Of a stretch of DNA of 64,000 bases, positions 1 through 8,673 are shown piece by piece. Each line of letters starts with the position of its first letter. Positions within the stretch are counted from its first letter, which is position 1. Both the position numbers and the translations under genes were made by a program. Under the pieces are notes generated by a model, which worked only from the letters and a program-made list of their open reading frames with translations, did not search any database and was not told where the DNA came from. The DNA is from Candidatus Omnitrophota bacterium. GTDB taxonomy: Bacteria > Omnitrophota > Omnitrophia > Omnitrophales > Aquincolibacteriaceae. The DNA lies in the NCBI GenBank assembly GCA_016196565.1, contig JACPXK010000055.1, positions 10,406-74,405 on the forward strand, written 5' to 3'.

Positions 1-648
1 AAATTGAGCGCCCGCTAAGGCCCAGAAAACGAGGGCGACGGCCCCGCCCAAAATAATCACGAGAAAAGCAATATTCATGAACCGGTCCCAACCGCCGGGA
101 CGAAGCCCGTAAAAAGCCAATTGTTCGTAAGGGGTTCTTACGCGTATTTGTTGCTCACGTCCCGCAAAAGAAATTCCTCGCGAAGAAAGAATGCCATAAG
201 CCACGCGGCGCAGAAAATGAAATTCTCCCCATTTCAAAAAGGCTTGTTCGAATTCGGAAAAAGTGCGGCTTTTCAGCAAGAATTCTTCGTAAAGCCGGGT
301 CGCCCCTTGCTCATCCTGACGGGCGCTTGCCAAAATGGCTTTGAGAAGAATCGCAAAAGAATTTTTATCGTAATCTTTAAGGGCCTCATCCAGTAAGGCG
401 CCGATCACTTCCGGTTTTTCCCGCGAAGCCATGCCGAGCGCAGCTTTGGCGGTTTTTTCTAAGGAATCGTTGTAAGCCTTGAGCTTAAAGGAACGTTTCG
501 GGGCAACTTGCTGCAGCTTGATGGAAGCCTGGGTAATGATTTTTCCGAATTCTTCGCCGAAATCGTAACTGGGGGCGGTTTCAATTTGGACAACGCCCAT
601 CCATAGAGGAAATAAAAGAAGAAAAAAGAAAAGCTTTTGCCGCCTCAT
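1..648 (-). CDS. Membrane-anchored protein of unknown function, 3' end beyond window
   Basis: This frame is open from an ATG at 648 to the window edge (216 codons, no stop). It starts MRRQKLFFFLLLFPLWMG, a short signal peptide or N-terminal anchor. A helix-rich soluble region of about 150 residues follows, then a strongly hydrophobic segment near residues 193-212 (FMNIAFLVIILGGAVALVFW). The ATG overlaps the stop codon of the response regulator by 4 bases (ATGA), so it is translationally coupled to the mutS-mutL-regulator operon. I do not recognise the family. The repeated helices could be TPR-like, but no clear motif is visible. Confidence 0.75.
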   Translation of the reverse strand, partial: MRRQKLFFFLLLFPLWMGVVQIETAPSYDFGEEFGKIITQASIKLQQVAPKRSFKLKAYNDSLEKTAKAALGMASREKPEVIGALLDEALKDYDKNSFAILLKAILASARQDEQGATRLYEEFLLKSRTFSEFEQAFLKWGEFHFLRRVAYGILSSRGISFAGREQQIRVRTPYEQLAFYGLRPGGWDRFMNIAFLVIILGGAVALVFWALAGAQF

Positions 649-1010
649 TTTGCTTCAGCAATAAGTTCTTCGATTTTTTGAATTAAGGGTTCTGCTTCGT
701 AAGGTTTGGAAATGTAAAAATCCGCGCGGTCGGCTTCGCTGATTTGGTCTTTGCGGTAGGCGCTCAGAAGAATGATCGGGATGTGAGCGTAAAGAGGATC
801 GTTTTTGAGTTCGCGGCAGACAATGTCTCCTTTAAGTTTCGGTAAAGTGTAATCGATGAGCATCAAATCGGGTTTTTCCGTCCGTGCTTTGGATAATGCC
901 TCCGGCCCCGTATGCACAATCACGACTTCGAAGCCGTGGTCTTCGAGACGGACAGCGAGCATTTGCGCGATGTCCGGTTCATCTTCGGCAATCAGGATTT
1001 TTTTCGCCAT
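645..1010 (-). CDS. Single-domain response regulator (CheY-like)
   Basis: A 121-residue stand-alone receiver domain. The acidic pocket is E9-D10-E11, the phospho-acceptor is D53 (LMLIDYTLP), the switch residue S83 (IILLSAY) and the conserved lysine K102 (ISKPYE). There is no output domain, so it should act through protein contacts or as a phosphate shuttle. It starts one base after the mutL stop and its own stop overlaps the next ATG, so it is co-transcribed with mismatch repair genes. No cognate kinase is encoded nearby. The family assignment is firm and the role unknown. Confidence 0.93.
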   Translation of the reverse strand: MAKKILIAEDEPDIAQMLAVRLEDHGFEVVIVHTGPEALSKARTEKPDLMLIDYTLPKLKGDIVCRELKNDPLYAHIPIILLSAYRKDQISEADRADFYISKPYEAEPLIQKIEELIAEAK

Positions 1011-1011
1011 T

Positions 1012-2787
1012 TTACTTTCGCTTAAATTGTCTTTCTAAATCGGAAAAAGATTGTTTGAAAAAAGCCGGCCGGCCGTGCGGGCAATTAAAAGGATTCTCGC
1101 ATTCCCCGAGGCTTTCAAGAAGCGCCCTCATATCGTGAGAGGTCATGACATCATAAGCCTTCACGGACCGTCGTTTGCAGGCAATGAGCGCCGCCACTTC
1201 TTCGGCCTGTCCTTCAACCGAACTGCGAATATGCCCTTCTTCCTTTTCTTCCAGAAAACATTTGAGAATGGCCGCGGGGCTTTCGTTTTTGAAAATCGCC
1301 GGATAGGCCCGGATCACAAAGTCTTTTTCTCCGAATTCTTCGATCTCAAAGCCGATTTTTTCCAGCATGGGGAGCGCCCGTATCAAAGTTTGCCGGCGCT
1401 TAGGATGAACTTCAAGGATTTCTTCCATTAAAAGATTCTGCCGGTCCGGTTTTTTGGATTTTAATCCCTTCAGCAAGGCCTCAAACATGACGCGCTCATG
1501 AGCGGCATGCTGATCGACGATCACCAGGCCCTCTTCGGTTTCCGCCACAATGAAAGTGTGATGGATTTGGCCCAGAATTTTGCTGATGGAAAGTTTTTTG
1601 ACGCGAATCGGCGCCTGCCACTGTTCTGTTTCTTCCGCCCTCTGAATGCGTGCCGGAGGTTCGGCAACAGCCAGATTTTTTTGCAGAGGGAAATCGGATT
1701 GCCGGTAAATATTTTTTACTTCCTCATTCCTAAAGGAGGGCTTCGCCAGTGAAGGGGCACTAAACGTAGAGGATTTTAATTCCGGCGCCAAATCGCCTTC
1801 TTTAAGAATTCTGGCACGAATGGATTCCTTGATAAACGTTTTGATTTGAGCTTCGCTTGAAATTCTTACTTCCTGCTTGGTGGGATGCACATTCACATCC
1901 ACACGGGCCGGATCTACTTCGAGAAAAAGAATCGCCGCCGGATACTGGCCATGCATCAGAAGCCCATGAAATCCCGCCTGAAGCGCAAAGCTTATCGTCG
2001 AAGAACGAACCCAGCGATGATTGATAAAAAAGATTTGATCGGCGCGCGTGGCACGGGCCACATGAGGTTTTCCGAGAAGGCCTTGAAGATGAACCCCGTT
2101 TTCTTTCTCGTCAATTTCGATTAAGTCTTTCTTTTTGATATCTTCGCCAAAAACTTTCAAAGCGCGCGTCAAAAGGGTTTCGCCGGCAAGAAAATCAAAA
2201 ATGGTTTTTCCGCCGTCCTTTAAAACAAATCGGACATCCCGCCGGCAAAGGGCCATGCGGGAGACAACATCCATGATATGACCGAGTTCCGTGGAATCGG
2301 CTTTGATAAATTTGCGCCGGGCGGGAGTGTTGAAAAATAAATCGCGCACTTCCACGGTCGTTCCTACACTGGCCGGGCTTTCCTTGGCCTTGGTTTTCGC
2401 GCCTCCCTCAATGGCAATTTCAATCGCCGTCGAAGCGCCTTTTTTTCTTGTAACAAGACAAGTGCGCGAAACTGCGGCAATGCTGGGCAGCGCCTCGCCG
2501 CGAAACCCGAAAGATTCCACATGCATCAAATCATCGGCGCTGGAAATCTTGCTCGTCGCATGGCGTTCAAAGGCAAGCTCGGCATCGTCAGAGGCCATGC
2601 CTGAACCATTATCCGAGACCCGCACCAAACTTTTTCCGCCATGCCGTATATCGATTTCGATGGACGTGGCCCCTGCGTCCAGAGAATTTTCCACAAGCTC
2701 TTTGACAATCGAGGCCGGCCTTTCCACCACTTCCCCGGCGGCGATTTTATTGGCAACTTTTTCGGATAAGATTTTGATAATCCCCAT
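1012..2787 (-). CDS. mutL: DNA mismatch repair protein MutL
   Basis: MutL couples mismatch recognition by MutS to strand incision. The N-terminal GHKL ATPase shows ENSLDAGA (about residue 33), DNGSGM and GFRGEAL. The C-terminal dimerisation domain carries DQHAAHERVMFE (about residues 424-435), matching the metal-binding endonuclease signature DQHA(X)2E(X)4E, and CPHGRP near residue 568. It is therefore the nicking type found in bacteria without MutH, unlike E. coli MutL. The length (591) is normal. The start has an upstream GAGGG. It lies 9 bases after mutS. Confidence 0.97.
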   Translation of the reverse strand: MGIIKILSEKVANKIAAGEVVERPASIVKELVENSLDAGATSIEIDIRHGGKSLVRVSDNGSGMASDDAELAFERHATSKISSADDLMHVESFGFRGEALPSIAAVSRTCLVTRKKGASTAIEIAIEGGAKTKAKESPASVGTTVEVRDLFFNTPARRKFIKADSTELGHIMDVVSRMALCRRDVRFVLKDGGKTIFDFLAGETLLTRALKVFGEDIKKKDLIEIDEKENGVHLQGLLGKPHVARATRADQIFFINHRWVRSSTISFALQAGFHGLLMHGQYPAAILFLEVDPARVDVNVHPTKQEVRISSEAQIKTFIKESIRARILKEGDLAPELKSSTFSAPSLAKPSFRNEEVKNIYRQSDFPLQKNLAVAEPPARIQRAEETEQWQAPIRVKKLSISKILGQIHHTFIVAETEEGLVIVDQHAAHERVMFEALLKGLKSKKPDRQNLLMEEILEVHPKRRQTLIRALPMLEKIGFEIEEFGEKDFVIRAYPAIFKNESPAAILKCFLEEKEEGHIRSSVEGQAEEVAALIACKRRSVKAYDVMTSHDMRALLESLGECENPFNCPHGRPAFFKQSFSDLERQFKRK

Positions 2788-2796
2788 AAGCCCTCT

Positions 2797-5427
2797 TTAT
2801 TTTAGCTTTTTCTTCCATTCGGAAATTTTATTCAGAGCCTCAAGCGGGGTTAAGGCATCCAAATTCAATTCTTTAATCTCCCCCAATAAGGGATGATCCT
2901 TGGGCAAATCAAAAAGCGTGGGCTCGTGACTCGCTTTTTTGGATTTAGTATTCTTGGTTTTTCCTTCAATAATTTCGGTCGCTTCCGTGTTCTCGCTTTC
3001 CAAAATACGGAGAATTTCGTCCGCTCGCTCGGTCACCTGAGCGGGAATGCCTGCCAAGCGCGCCACATGAATGCCGTAACTGCGGTCTGAGCCGCCCTTC
3101 ACCACTTTGCGGAGGAATACAATGCCGTCTTTGGTTTCCTTGACCGTGATATTGTAATTTTTGATTCCCGGGAAATGATCTTCCAGCTGAGTCAGTTCAT
3201 GATAATGCGTGGCAAAAAGGGTGCGGGGCCGGATTTTTCCGCCGGCCAAATATTCGCAAATCGCCCACGCAATGCTCACGCCGTCGAACGTGGAAGTTCC
3301 CCTTCCCACTTCATCGAGAATGAGAAGGCTTCTTTCGGTCGCCGATTGAAGAATATGGGCCGTTTCGATCATTTCCACCATAAAGGTACTTTCGCCGTGC
3401 GCCAAATCATCGCTTGCGCCGATGCGCGTAAAAATTCTATCGACAAGACCCACACGCGCGGACCCCGCAGGAACAAAAGAACCGATTTGAGCAAGCAGTA
3501 CAATATGAGCCACTTGGCGGATGTAAGTTGATTTTCCGGCCATATTCGGACCGGTCAAAACAATAAGCTGATGATCCCCAGTATCAAGAAAGGCATCGTT
3601 TTCCACGAATTGGCCTGCCGGAAGCATGGCTTCCACCACCGGATGACGGCCGGCACGGATGTGAAGTTCGCGTGAATCCACGATCTCGGGCCTCACCCAA
3701 TTTTTTTGAATGGCCGTGATCGCCAGCGCGGCAAGAGCATCCAGCGTCCCCGTGGCCTTGGCCATGGCCTGAAGCGCAACAAGTTCTTCCAACACTTCGG
3801 CGCGGATTTGATTGAAGATTTCATATTCCAGGGCTTTGATTTTGTCTTCGGCCCCGGAAATTTTTTCATCCCAGCTTTTTAGTTCAGGAACGATAAACCG
3901 TTCGGCGTTGGCCAAGGTTTGACGGCGAATATAATCCAGCGGCACCAGATGAAGATTTGATTTACTGACTTCAAGGGCATAGCCGAAAACTTGCGAATAT
4001 TTAACCCGAAGTGATTTGATGCCGGTGCGCTCAATTTCGCGCTGCTGAAACTCGAGCAGCCAGTTTTTACCATTTTTTGAAATCTCTCGAAGCTCATCCA
4101 AATCCGGGCGAAAACCGTCACGGATCAGCCCGCCCTCTTTTAACGAAAGCGGAGGAGCTTCCACAATCGATACGGTAATTCTCTGGCGCAATTTGGGAAA
4201 AGGATTCAGCGTTTTCAAGATTTGCTTCAAAACCGGGCTTTTGGATTTTTTGAGCGCCGCCTGAAGTTCCGGAACCCGTTCCAAAAACAATTTGAGATTC
4301 ACAAGATCGCGGGCATTGGCCACGCCGTAATTGAGCCGGCTGAGGGTTCGCTCCATATCCTTAACGCCGTGAAGAAGCGTGCGCACCGATTGTGTCCAGG
4401 AAGGATCTTCCACAAATTCCCGGACTCCGTTTTGTCTTTCTTCAATTTGTTCACGGACAAGCAAAGGATGTGTCAGCCACTGATAAAACATTCTTCCGCC
4501 CATGGAGGTCAGCGATTGATCGATGGTTGCAAGCAAGGTGGCACTGCTTTTTTTCCCGCTTAAATTGGAAACAAGCTCCAGGCTTTTTTGAGTTTGCCGG
4601 TCAAGCGTCATGAAATCGCGGGTGTCCAAAAGGACGGGAGTGTGGAGATGTTCGATTCCGGAATGGAGATGATCTCTCAGATAATACAAAATTGCGCCGG
4701 CAGCTCCCACAGCCAGTGCCCGATCGGCAAAAGGAATACTCGTTTTGGAGCCGAAGCGAAAAGATTCGAGTAAATGCCTGAAGCCCTCTTCCGGTTCAAA
4801 AATCCAATCTTCATAAACGCTCAGGCTGGCATTCAGCCCTTCACGAATAAATGAAGGAAGATGAGTTTCTTCATTAAGGGATTTGGGCAGAATCACTTCG
4901 CGCGGCGAAAGCAGGCTCAATTCGCCCAAAAGACGGTCTTCGGCAAGTTCGCGCACATAAAACTCTCCGGTTCCAAGCTCCAAGTAAGCCAGCCCGTAAT
5001 TTTTCCCCTGGCGGACAAGTGCTGCCATGTATTCAAGATTTTTCCCTTTATTGTCATCATCCAAATAAGTGGCGGGGGTTATGATGCGCGTGATTTTTCG
5101 CTCCACCAAACCCTTGGCGGCTTTGGGATCGCCGATTTGCTCGCAAACAGCCACCTTCAGCTGATGGTCGAGAAGGGTGCGGACATATTCATGAAAGGCG
5201 TGATAAGGAATGCCGCACATGGGAACACGGCCGACTTCGCCGCCTTCACGGCCCGTCAGGGTGATATTTAGAATTTCCGAACAACGGACGGCGTCTTCAA
5301 AAAACATTTCATAAAAATCGCCGAGGCGGAAAAAAAGGACGGTGTCTTTACTGAGGGTTCTTTTGATGGAGCGGTATTGCTCCATCATCGGGCTTAATTT
5401 TTGTTCGGTTAGGGTGCTTTGCTCCAT
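2797..5427 (-). CDS. mutS: DNA mismatch repair protein MutS
   Basis: MutS binds mismatches and recruits MutL. The mismatch-reading F-x-E motif lies in GDFYEMFFED close to the N terminus. The C-terminal ABC-type ATPase has GPNMAGKST (about residue 625), Walker B in LLILDEVGRGTSTFDG, and ATHYHEL. The size (about 876) is normal for MutS1. I place the start at the ATG at 5427 (MEQSTLTEQ). The ATG 15 bases further upstream (5442) is part of a TATAAT box (TATAATG) and is probably not a codon in the mRNA. No Shine-Dalgarno sequence precedes either. First gene of the mutS-mutL-regulator operon. Confidence 0.96.
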   Translation of the reverse strand: MEQSTLTEQKLSPMMEQYRSIKRTLSKDTVLFFRLGDFYEMFFEDAVRCSEILNITLTGREGGEVGRVPMCGIPYHAFHEYVRTLLDHQLKVAVCEQIGDPKAAKGLVERKITRIITPATYLDDDNKGKNLEYMAALVRQGKNYGLAYLELGTGEFYVRELAEDRLLGELSLLSPREVILPKSLNEETHLPSFIREGLNASLSVYEDWIFEPEEGFRHLLESFRFGSKTSIPFADRALAVGAAGAILYYLRDHLHSGIEHLHTPVLLDTRDFMTLDRQTQKSLELVSNLSGKKSSATLLATIDQSLTSMGGRMFYQWLTHPLLVREQIEERQNGVREFVEDPSWTQSVRTLLHGVKDMERTLSRLNYGVANARDLVNLKLFLERVPELQAALKKSKSPVLKQILKTLNPFPKLRQRITVSIVEAPPLSLKEGGLIRDGFRPDLDELREISKNGKNWLLEFQQREIERTGIKSLRVKYSQVFGYALEVSKSNLHLVPLDYIRRQTLANAERFIVPELKSWDEKISGAEDKIKALEYEIFNQIRAEVLEELVALQAMAKATGTLDALAALAITAIQKNWVRPEIVDSRELHIRAGRHPVVEAMLPAGQFVENDAFLDTGDHQLIVLTGPNMAGKSTYIRQVAHIVLLAQIGSFVPAGSARVGLVDRIFTRIGASDDLAHGESTFMVEMIETAHILQSATERSLLILDEVGRGTSTFDGVSIAWAICEYLAGGKIRPRTLFATHYHELTQLEDHFPGIKNYNITVKETKDGIVFLRKVVKGGSDRSYGIHVARLAGIPAQVTERADEILRILESENTEATEIIEGKTKNTKSKKASHEPTLFDLPKDHPLLGEIKELNLDALTPLEALNKISEWKKKLK

Positions 5428-5440
5428 GGCGAGTAGACGC

Positions 5441-5468
5441 ATTATAGCCTACCGCCTGAGCACGACAA
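5441..5468 (-). promoter_or_regulatory. Predicted mutS promoter overlapping an upstream ATG
   Basis: A perfect TATAAT at 5446-5441 with TTGTCG at 5468-5463, spacer 16. The MutS ATG at 5427 is 13 bases after the -10, so the mRNA would have a leader of only a few bases. The last two bases of the -10 are the first two of the upstream ATG. Confidence 0.55.
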
Positions 5469-5473
5469 AGAAC

Positions 5474-5510
5474 AAAAGGGGCCAGGCACCTTAGGTGCCT
5501 GGCCCCTTTT
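5474..5510. repeat. Family A palindrome, terminator-like
   Basis: Perfect inverted repeat with 17-base arms (AAAAGGGGCCAGGCACC and its complement) around a TTA loop, ending in a T run on both strands. It lies between the 3' end of the TIGR04073 gene and the mutS promoter, where it can act as an intrinsic terminator. It is the best copy of a family seen also near 13.97, 18.95, 19.21, 20.43, 26.97, 28.45 and 60.46 kb. Confidence 0.9.
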
Positions 5511-5529
5511 GGATTGGTTTTGATTTTAT

Positions 5530-5862
5530 TTAGAATTGAACCCCGTTATTGGGAAGCGGAACATCAATAAAGGTAAAAGGGAAAGTCACGGTGTGAAGCG
5601 CCCCACCCACCGTATAAACGACAGCATTCACAATCCCTATTCCCGTACCCCGGATCGGGCAGGTCTTTTCATCATGAGCCTTCATCGGCGAGCGGAAAAT
5701 CTCCGTCCAGCCGCCGAGCAAATTTCTAACCCCAAAATCAAGTTTTCCTTTCACTTGATTGGCGTATCCTTGTTCCTCGGTCCAGGGGCTGGCGGCATAG
5801 CCTATTCCCGGAATACTTAGCATTAACACGGCTGCAAACATCACGGCTATTAACTTTTTCAT
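5530..5862 (-). CDS. Exported exosortase-associated protein, TIGR04073 type
   Basis: A 110-residue secreted protein: signal peptide MKKLIAVMFAAVLMLSIPGIGYA, then KLDFGVRNLLGGWTEIFRSP, a glycine-rich middle and VTFPFTFIDVPLP. This pattern matches my recollection of the TIGR04073 family, found with exosortase/PEP-CTERM systems; the function is unknown. I chose the start at 5862 because GGGAGG lies about 7 bases upstream; an earlier in-frame ATG at 5904 adds 14 hydrophilic residues before the signal peptide. No exosortase is encoded in this window. Its transcript would end at the family A hairpin. Confidence 0.75.
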   Translation of the reverse strand: MKKLIAVMFAAVLMLSIPGIGYAASPWTEEQGYANQVKGKLDFGVRNLLGGWTEIFRSPMKAHDEKTCPIRGTGIGIVNAVVYTVGGALHTVTFPFTFIDVPLPNNGVQF

Positions 5863-5987
5863 AGATATCCTCCCTTTCGGTTCACCCTTATTAACGGCAA
5901 ACACCCCTAAGTTTTTAATGCCTCTGGCCGATAAAATTTATGATTCGTAATAACGGAAACCACGTCATTAAACCAGGGAGGAATATC

Positions 5988-6134
5988 ATGGCTGCTGAAG
6001 ATCCGAAGGATAAATGGAAAAAGTGGGGCAAAGAAAAAGAAGACAATCCGATGAAAGAAAAATCAAAAATCATCTTCATCGCGATTGCATTGATTCTTGT
6101 GGGATGTATCTATTTCATATTAAGGAGCCTGTAA
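5988..6134 (+). CDS. Small single-span membrane protein
   Basis: A 48-residue protein starting MAAEDPKDKWKKWGKEKEDN, highly charged for about 24 residues, then one hydrophobic helix (IIFIAIALILVGCIYFIL) to the C terminus. The start is fixed by GGGAGGAATATC immediately before ATG; an in-frame ATG at 5940 lacks a ribosome site. It is divergent from the TIGR04073 gene and meets the OppF gene tail to tail with 3 bases between stops. Family not recognised; possibly a tail-anchored accessory protein. Confidence 0.6.
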   Translation: MAAEDPKDKWKKWGKEKEDNPMKEKSKIIFIAIALILVGCIYFILRSL

Positions 6135-6137
6135 TCC

Positions 6138-6920
6138 TCAAGGCCAGGCAAGTACCGATTCGAGGAGACGGCGGGTATACCCTTCCCGAGGTGCATTAAG
6201 AATTTTCTCTTTCTTTCCCATTTCCACAATCTTGCCGCGGTAAAGGACTATCCACTCCTCCGTCAATTGGCTGACAAGCGCCAGATCATGGCTGATGAAG
6301 AGAATTCCCGCTTTAAAGGAAGGGCGCAGCTCTTTTAAGAGTCTCACGATTTGCGCCTGCACCGAAACATCAAGCTGGGAAGTCGGCTCATCCAAAATCA
6401 AAAATTCCGGACGCATCACAAGGGCACGGGCAATGGCGATTCTTTGCCTTTCGCCTCCGCTCAGCGCATGAGGCCGGCGGGAAAGGTATTCAGTTTTAAG
6501 CCGTACTTTTTCCAACGCTTCTTTGACTCTGTCATTTTTCTCAGGCCCGGGCAAATCCTGAATTCCCTCTTCCAGGATTTCTTTGATTTTCCATTTCGGA
6601 TCGAGCGCCAGATAAGGGTTTTGAAAAATCATCTGAACCTTTTGATAATAAGCCTTGGCATTATTTTTTAAAACCCCGTCGAGATCTTTGCCTTCAAAAA
6701 TGATTTTCCCTGCCGTAGGTTTTGAAAGTCCGACCAGTAATTTGGCAAGCGTGCTTTTGCCCGATCCGCTTTCTCCGACCAGACCATAAAATCCCCCGCC
6801 CCGGATATCGAGAGTGATTCCGTCAAGGGCATTGAAAGACGGCCCCTTTTTAAAAATCCCCTGCCGGACAAAAAAAGATTTTGAAACATTTTGAATTTGA
6901 TAAAGAATCTCGCCGCTCAT
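6138..6920 (-). CDS. oppF: Oligopeptide/dipeptide ABC importer ATPase, OppF/DppF type
   Basis: Second ATPase of a peptide importer. Walker A GESGSGKS is at residues 49-56, the Q-loop is in MIFQNPYLALDP, the signature is LSGGERQRIAIARAL, Walker B FLILDEPTSQLD, with a switch histidine in ISHDLALV. At 260 residues it lacks most of the C-terminal oligopeptide extension of the longer family members. Its ATG overlaps the OppD stop (ATGA). Last gene of the operon. Confidence 0.9.
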   Translation of the reverse strand: MSGEILYQIQNVSKSFFVRQGIFKKGPSFNALDGITLDIRGGGFYGLVGESGSGKSTLAKLLVGLSKPTAGKIIFEGKDLDGVLKNNAKAYYQKVQMIFQNPYLALDPKWKIKEILEEGIQDLPGPEKNDRVKEALEKVRLKTEYLSRRPHALSGGERQRIAIARALVMRPEFLILDEPTSQLDVSVQAQIVRLLKELRPSFKAGILFISHDLALVSQLTEEWIVLYRGKIVEMGKKEKILNAPREGYTRRLLESVLAWP

Positions 6921-7636
6921 TTTTCCAATCTCGGCACCGCATCAATCAGCGCTTGCGTGTAGGGATTTGCCGGCTTCGAAAAAACTTCCGGCGCGGGCCC
7001 CATTTCAACGATTTCCCCGGACCGCATGATGGCCACACGGCCACAGAAATTCGCCGCAAGCGGTAAATTATGGGTGATAAAAAGAAAGGTCATGCCGAGC
7101 AAACGGATTTCACGAAAAAGCGCCATCATTTCCCCCTGCAAGGTGACATCCAAAGAGGATGTGGGTTCGTCCATGACCATCAATTCCGGTTTTTGCAAAA
7201 GGGCCATGGCGATCAACACCCTTTGTTTCATGCCGCCGCTCAGCTCATGCGGATAACTTTGAAGGCTGATTTTATCCAGCGAAAGATGGACTTTTCGAAG
7301 GGCTTCTTCAATTTCCCCCAAATGATTCGACCTTTCGCGCAATTGGCTTCCAATGGAAAAAAGCGGATCCAAGGCGGCGCCCGGATCCTGAGGGATATAA
7401 GCCATTTTTTGAAAGGGAAGCGCGGTGATGATTTCTCCTTTGCGGCGAAAGCCCCCTTTAAAACCAAGCAGGCCTAAAAGCTCAAGGCCCAAGGTGCTTT
7501 TTCCGGCGCCGGATTCTCCGATCAAGCCAAAGGCCTCCCCTTTTTCAAGGGAAAAGGAAATCGGCCCCACCGCCTTCACAAATTTCTCCGGGCGGCCGTA
7601 AGCGAGTTCTAAGTTTTTAATCTCGATTAAACTCAT
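6917..7636 (-). CDS. oppD: Oligopeptide/dipeptide ABC importer ATPase, OppD/DppD type
   Basis: First ATPase of the peptide importer: Walker A GESGAGKS at residues 40-47, signature LSGGMKQRVLIAMAL, Walker B LMVMDEPTSSLDV, switch ITHNLPLA. At 239 residues it is much shorter than typical OppD (about 320), missing the C-terminal domain, but the core ATPase is complete. It starts 2 bases after oppC ends and pairs with OppF. Confidence 0.9.
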   Translation of the reverse strand: MSLIEIKNLELAYGRPEKFVKAVGPISFSLEKGEAFGLIGESGAGKSTLGLELLGLLGFKGGFRRKGEIITALPFQKMAYIPQDPGAALDPLFSIGSQLRERSNHLGEIEEALRKVHLSLDKISLQSYPHELSGGMKQRVLIAMALLQKPELMVMDEPTSSLDVTLQGEMMALFREIRLLGMTFLFITHNLPLAANFCGRVAIMRSGEIVEMGPAPEVFSKPANPYTQALIDAVPRLEK

Positions 7637-7638
7637 AT

Positions 7639-8673
7639 TTAAAAGTTAAAGGGACCCAGCTCCTTTTGATCGGCCATCAGACCATCGCCGATAGCATGAA
7701 AACAAAAAAACACGGCAAAAATAAGAAAACCCGGAACCAGGACCCAAGGATGCAACGTGATATGGGCAATGGAAAGGGATTCGGTTAATAAATTCCCCCA
7801 GCTCACATCGGGATCCCGAATGCCAAGCCCTAAAACGCTAAGTGCCGATTCCCCCAGAATATAACCGGGAACGGAAACGCTCATCACCACAATCAGATAA
7901 GAAAAAGTATGGGGCAGGACATGGCGGAAAATAATTTCGAAATGGCTTCGCCCTAATATTTTGGCCTGAGCAATAAAATCATTTTCCCGGATCGAAAACA
8001 CCATGCCCCGGACCACACGGGCGATTCCTCCCCAGCCGATCAAGCTTAAAATCACCACGATTAAGGCATAGACTTGCTGGGAACCGAGACTCGGCGGCAA
8101 AACACTTCGGAGAGCCAAAAGGAAATAAAAACCGGGAATCATAATGAAAAATTCGGCAAGACGCATAAGAAGCTGGTCGAGACGGCCTCCAAAATAGCCG
8201 GCCAAAGCCCCGATCAAAAGTCCAACGGCGAGGGCCAGCGAAGCTCCGAGAAATCCGATAGAAAGGGAAATTCTACTTCCGTAAAGAATACGCGAAAATA
8301 AATCCCTTCCCCTCGAGTCCGTGCCTAGCAAATAAATTCTGGCGGGAGAATCGACAGAAATGAGATTGCTTCGCCCCTTCGAAGCTCGCAATGACGGCAG
8401 AGAGAATTTAATAAAATATTTCCGGTCTTGATTTTCCACATAAAACCTCCGGAAATTCGCGTCAAAATGCATTTGGGTCGCGTAGACAAAAGGGCGCGGC
8501 AAAAGATGAACGTGCGAAAAATCCCAATAAATTTTGCTGGGCGGATGAAATGAGTGTTCCCGCGTTTCTTCTTGGGAAGAATAAGGAGCAAGCCAATCGG
8601 CAAAAGTTGCGGCCGCGATGAGTAGTAAAATGGCGCCCAGTGCCGGATAAAAGAGAAAAGCGCGCGGCTTCAT
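7639..8673 (-). CDS. oppC: Oligopeptide ABC importer permease, OppC type
   Basis: Inner-membrane permease. One N-terminal helix is followed by a long periplasmic stretch (about residues 30-115), then YLLGTDSRGRDLFSRILYGSRISL and five further helices. The ATPase-contacting region is in FIAQAKILGRSHFEIIFRHVLPH. A family C repeat (8361-8397) lies in frame in the periplasmic stretch and encodes LPSLRASKGRSNLIS just before the conserved GTDSRGRD. The gene remains open and otherwise complete at 344 residues. Overlaps oppB by ATGA. Confidence 0.92.
   Translation of the reverse strand: MKPRAFLFYPALGAILLLIAAATFADWLAPYSSQEETREHSFHPPSKIYWDFSHVHLLPRPFVYATQMHFDANFRRFYVENQDRKYFIKFSLPSLRASKGRSNLISVDSPARIYLLGTDSRGRDLFSRILYGSRISLSIGFLGASLALAVGLLIGALAGYFGGRLDQLLMRLAEFFIMIPGFYFLLALRSVLPPSLGSQQVYALIVVILSLIGWGGIARVVRGMVFSIRENDFIAQAKILGRSHFEIIFRHVLPHTFSYLIVVMSVSVPGYILGESALSVLGLGIRDPDVSWGNLLTESLSIAHITLHPWVLVPGFLIFAVFFCFHAIGDGLMADQKELGPFNF
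8361..8397. repeat. Family C palindromic repeat inside oppC
   Basis: On the minus strand it reads CCGTCATTGCGAGC...CGAAGCAATCTCA, the same ends as the copies in oppA and mtnA, about 37 bases. It is translated in frame as part of the OppC periplasmic region. Confidence 0.8.
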
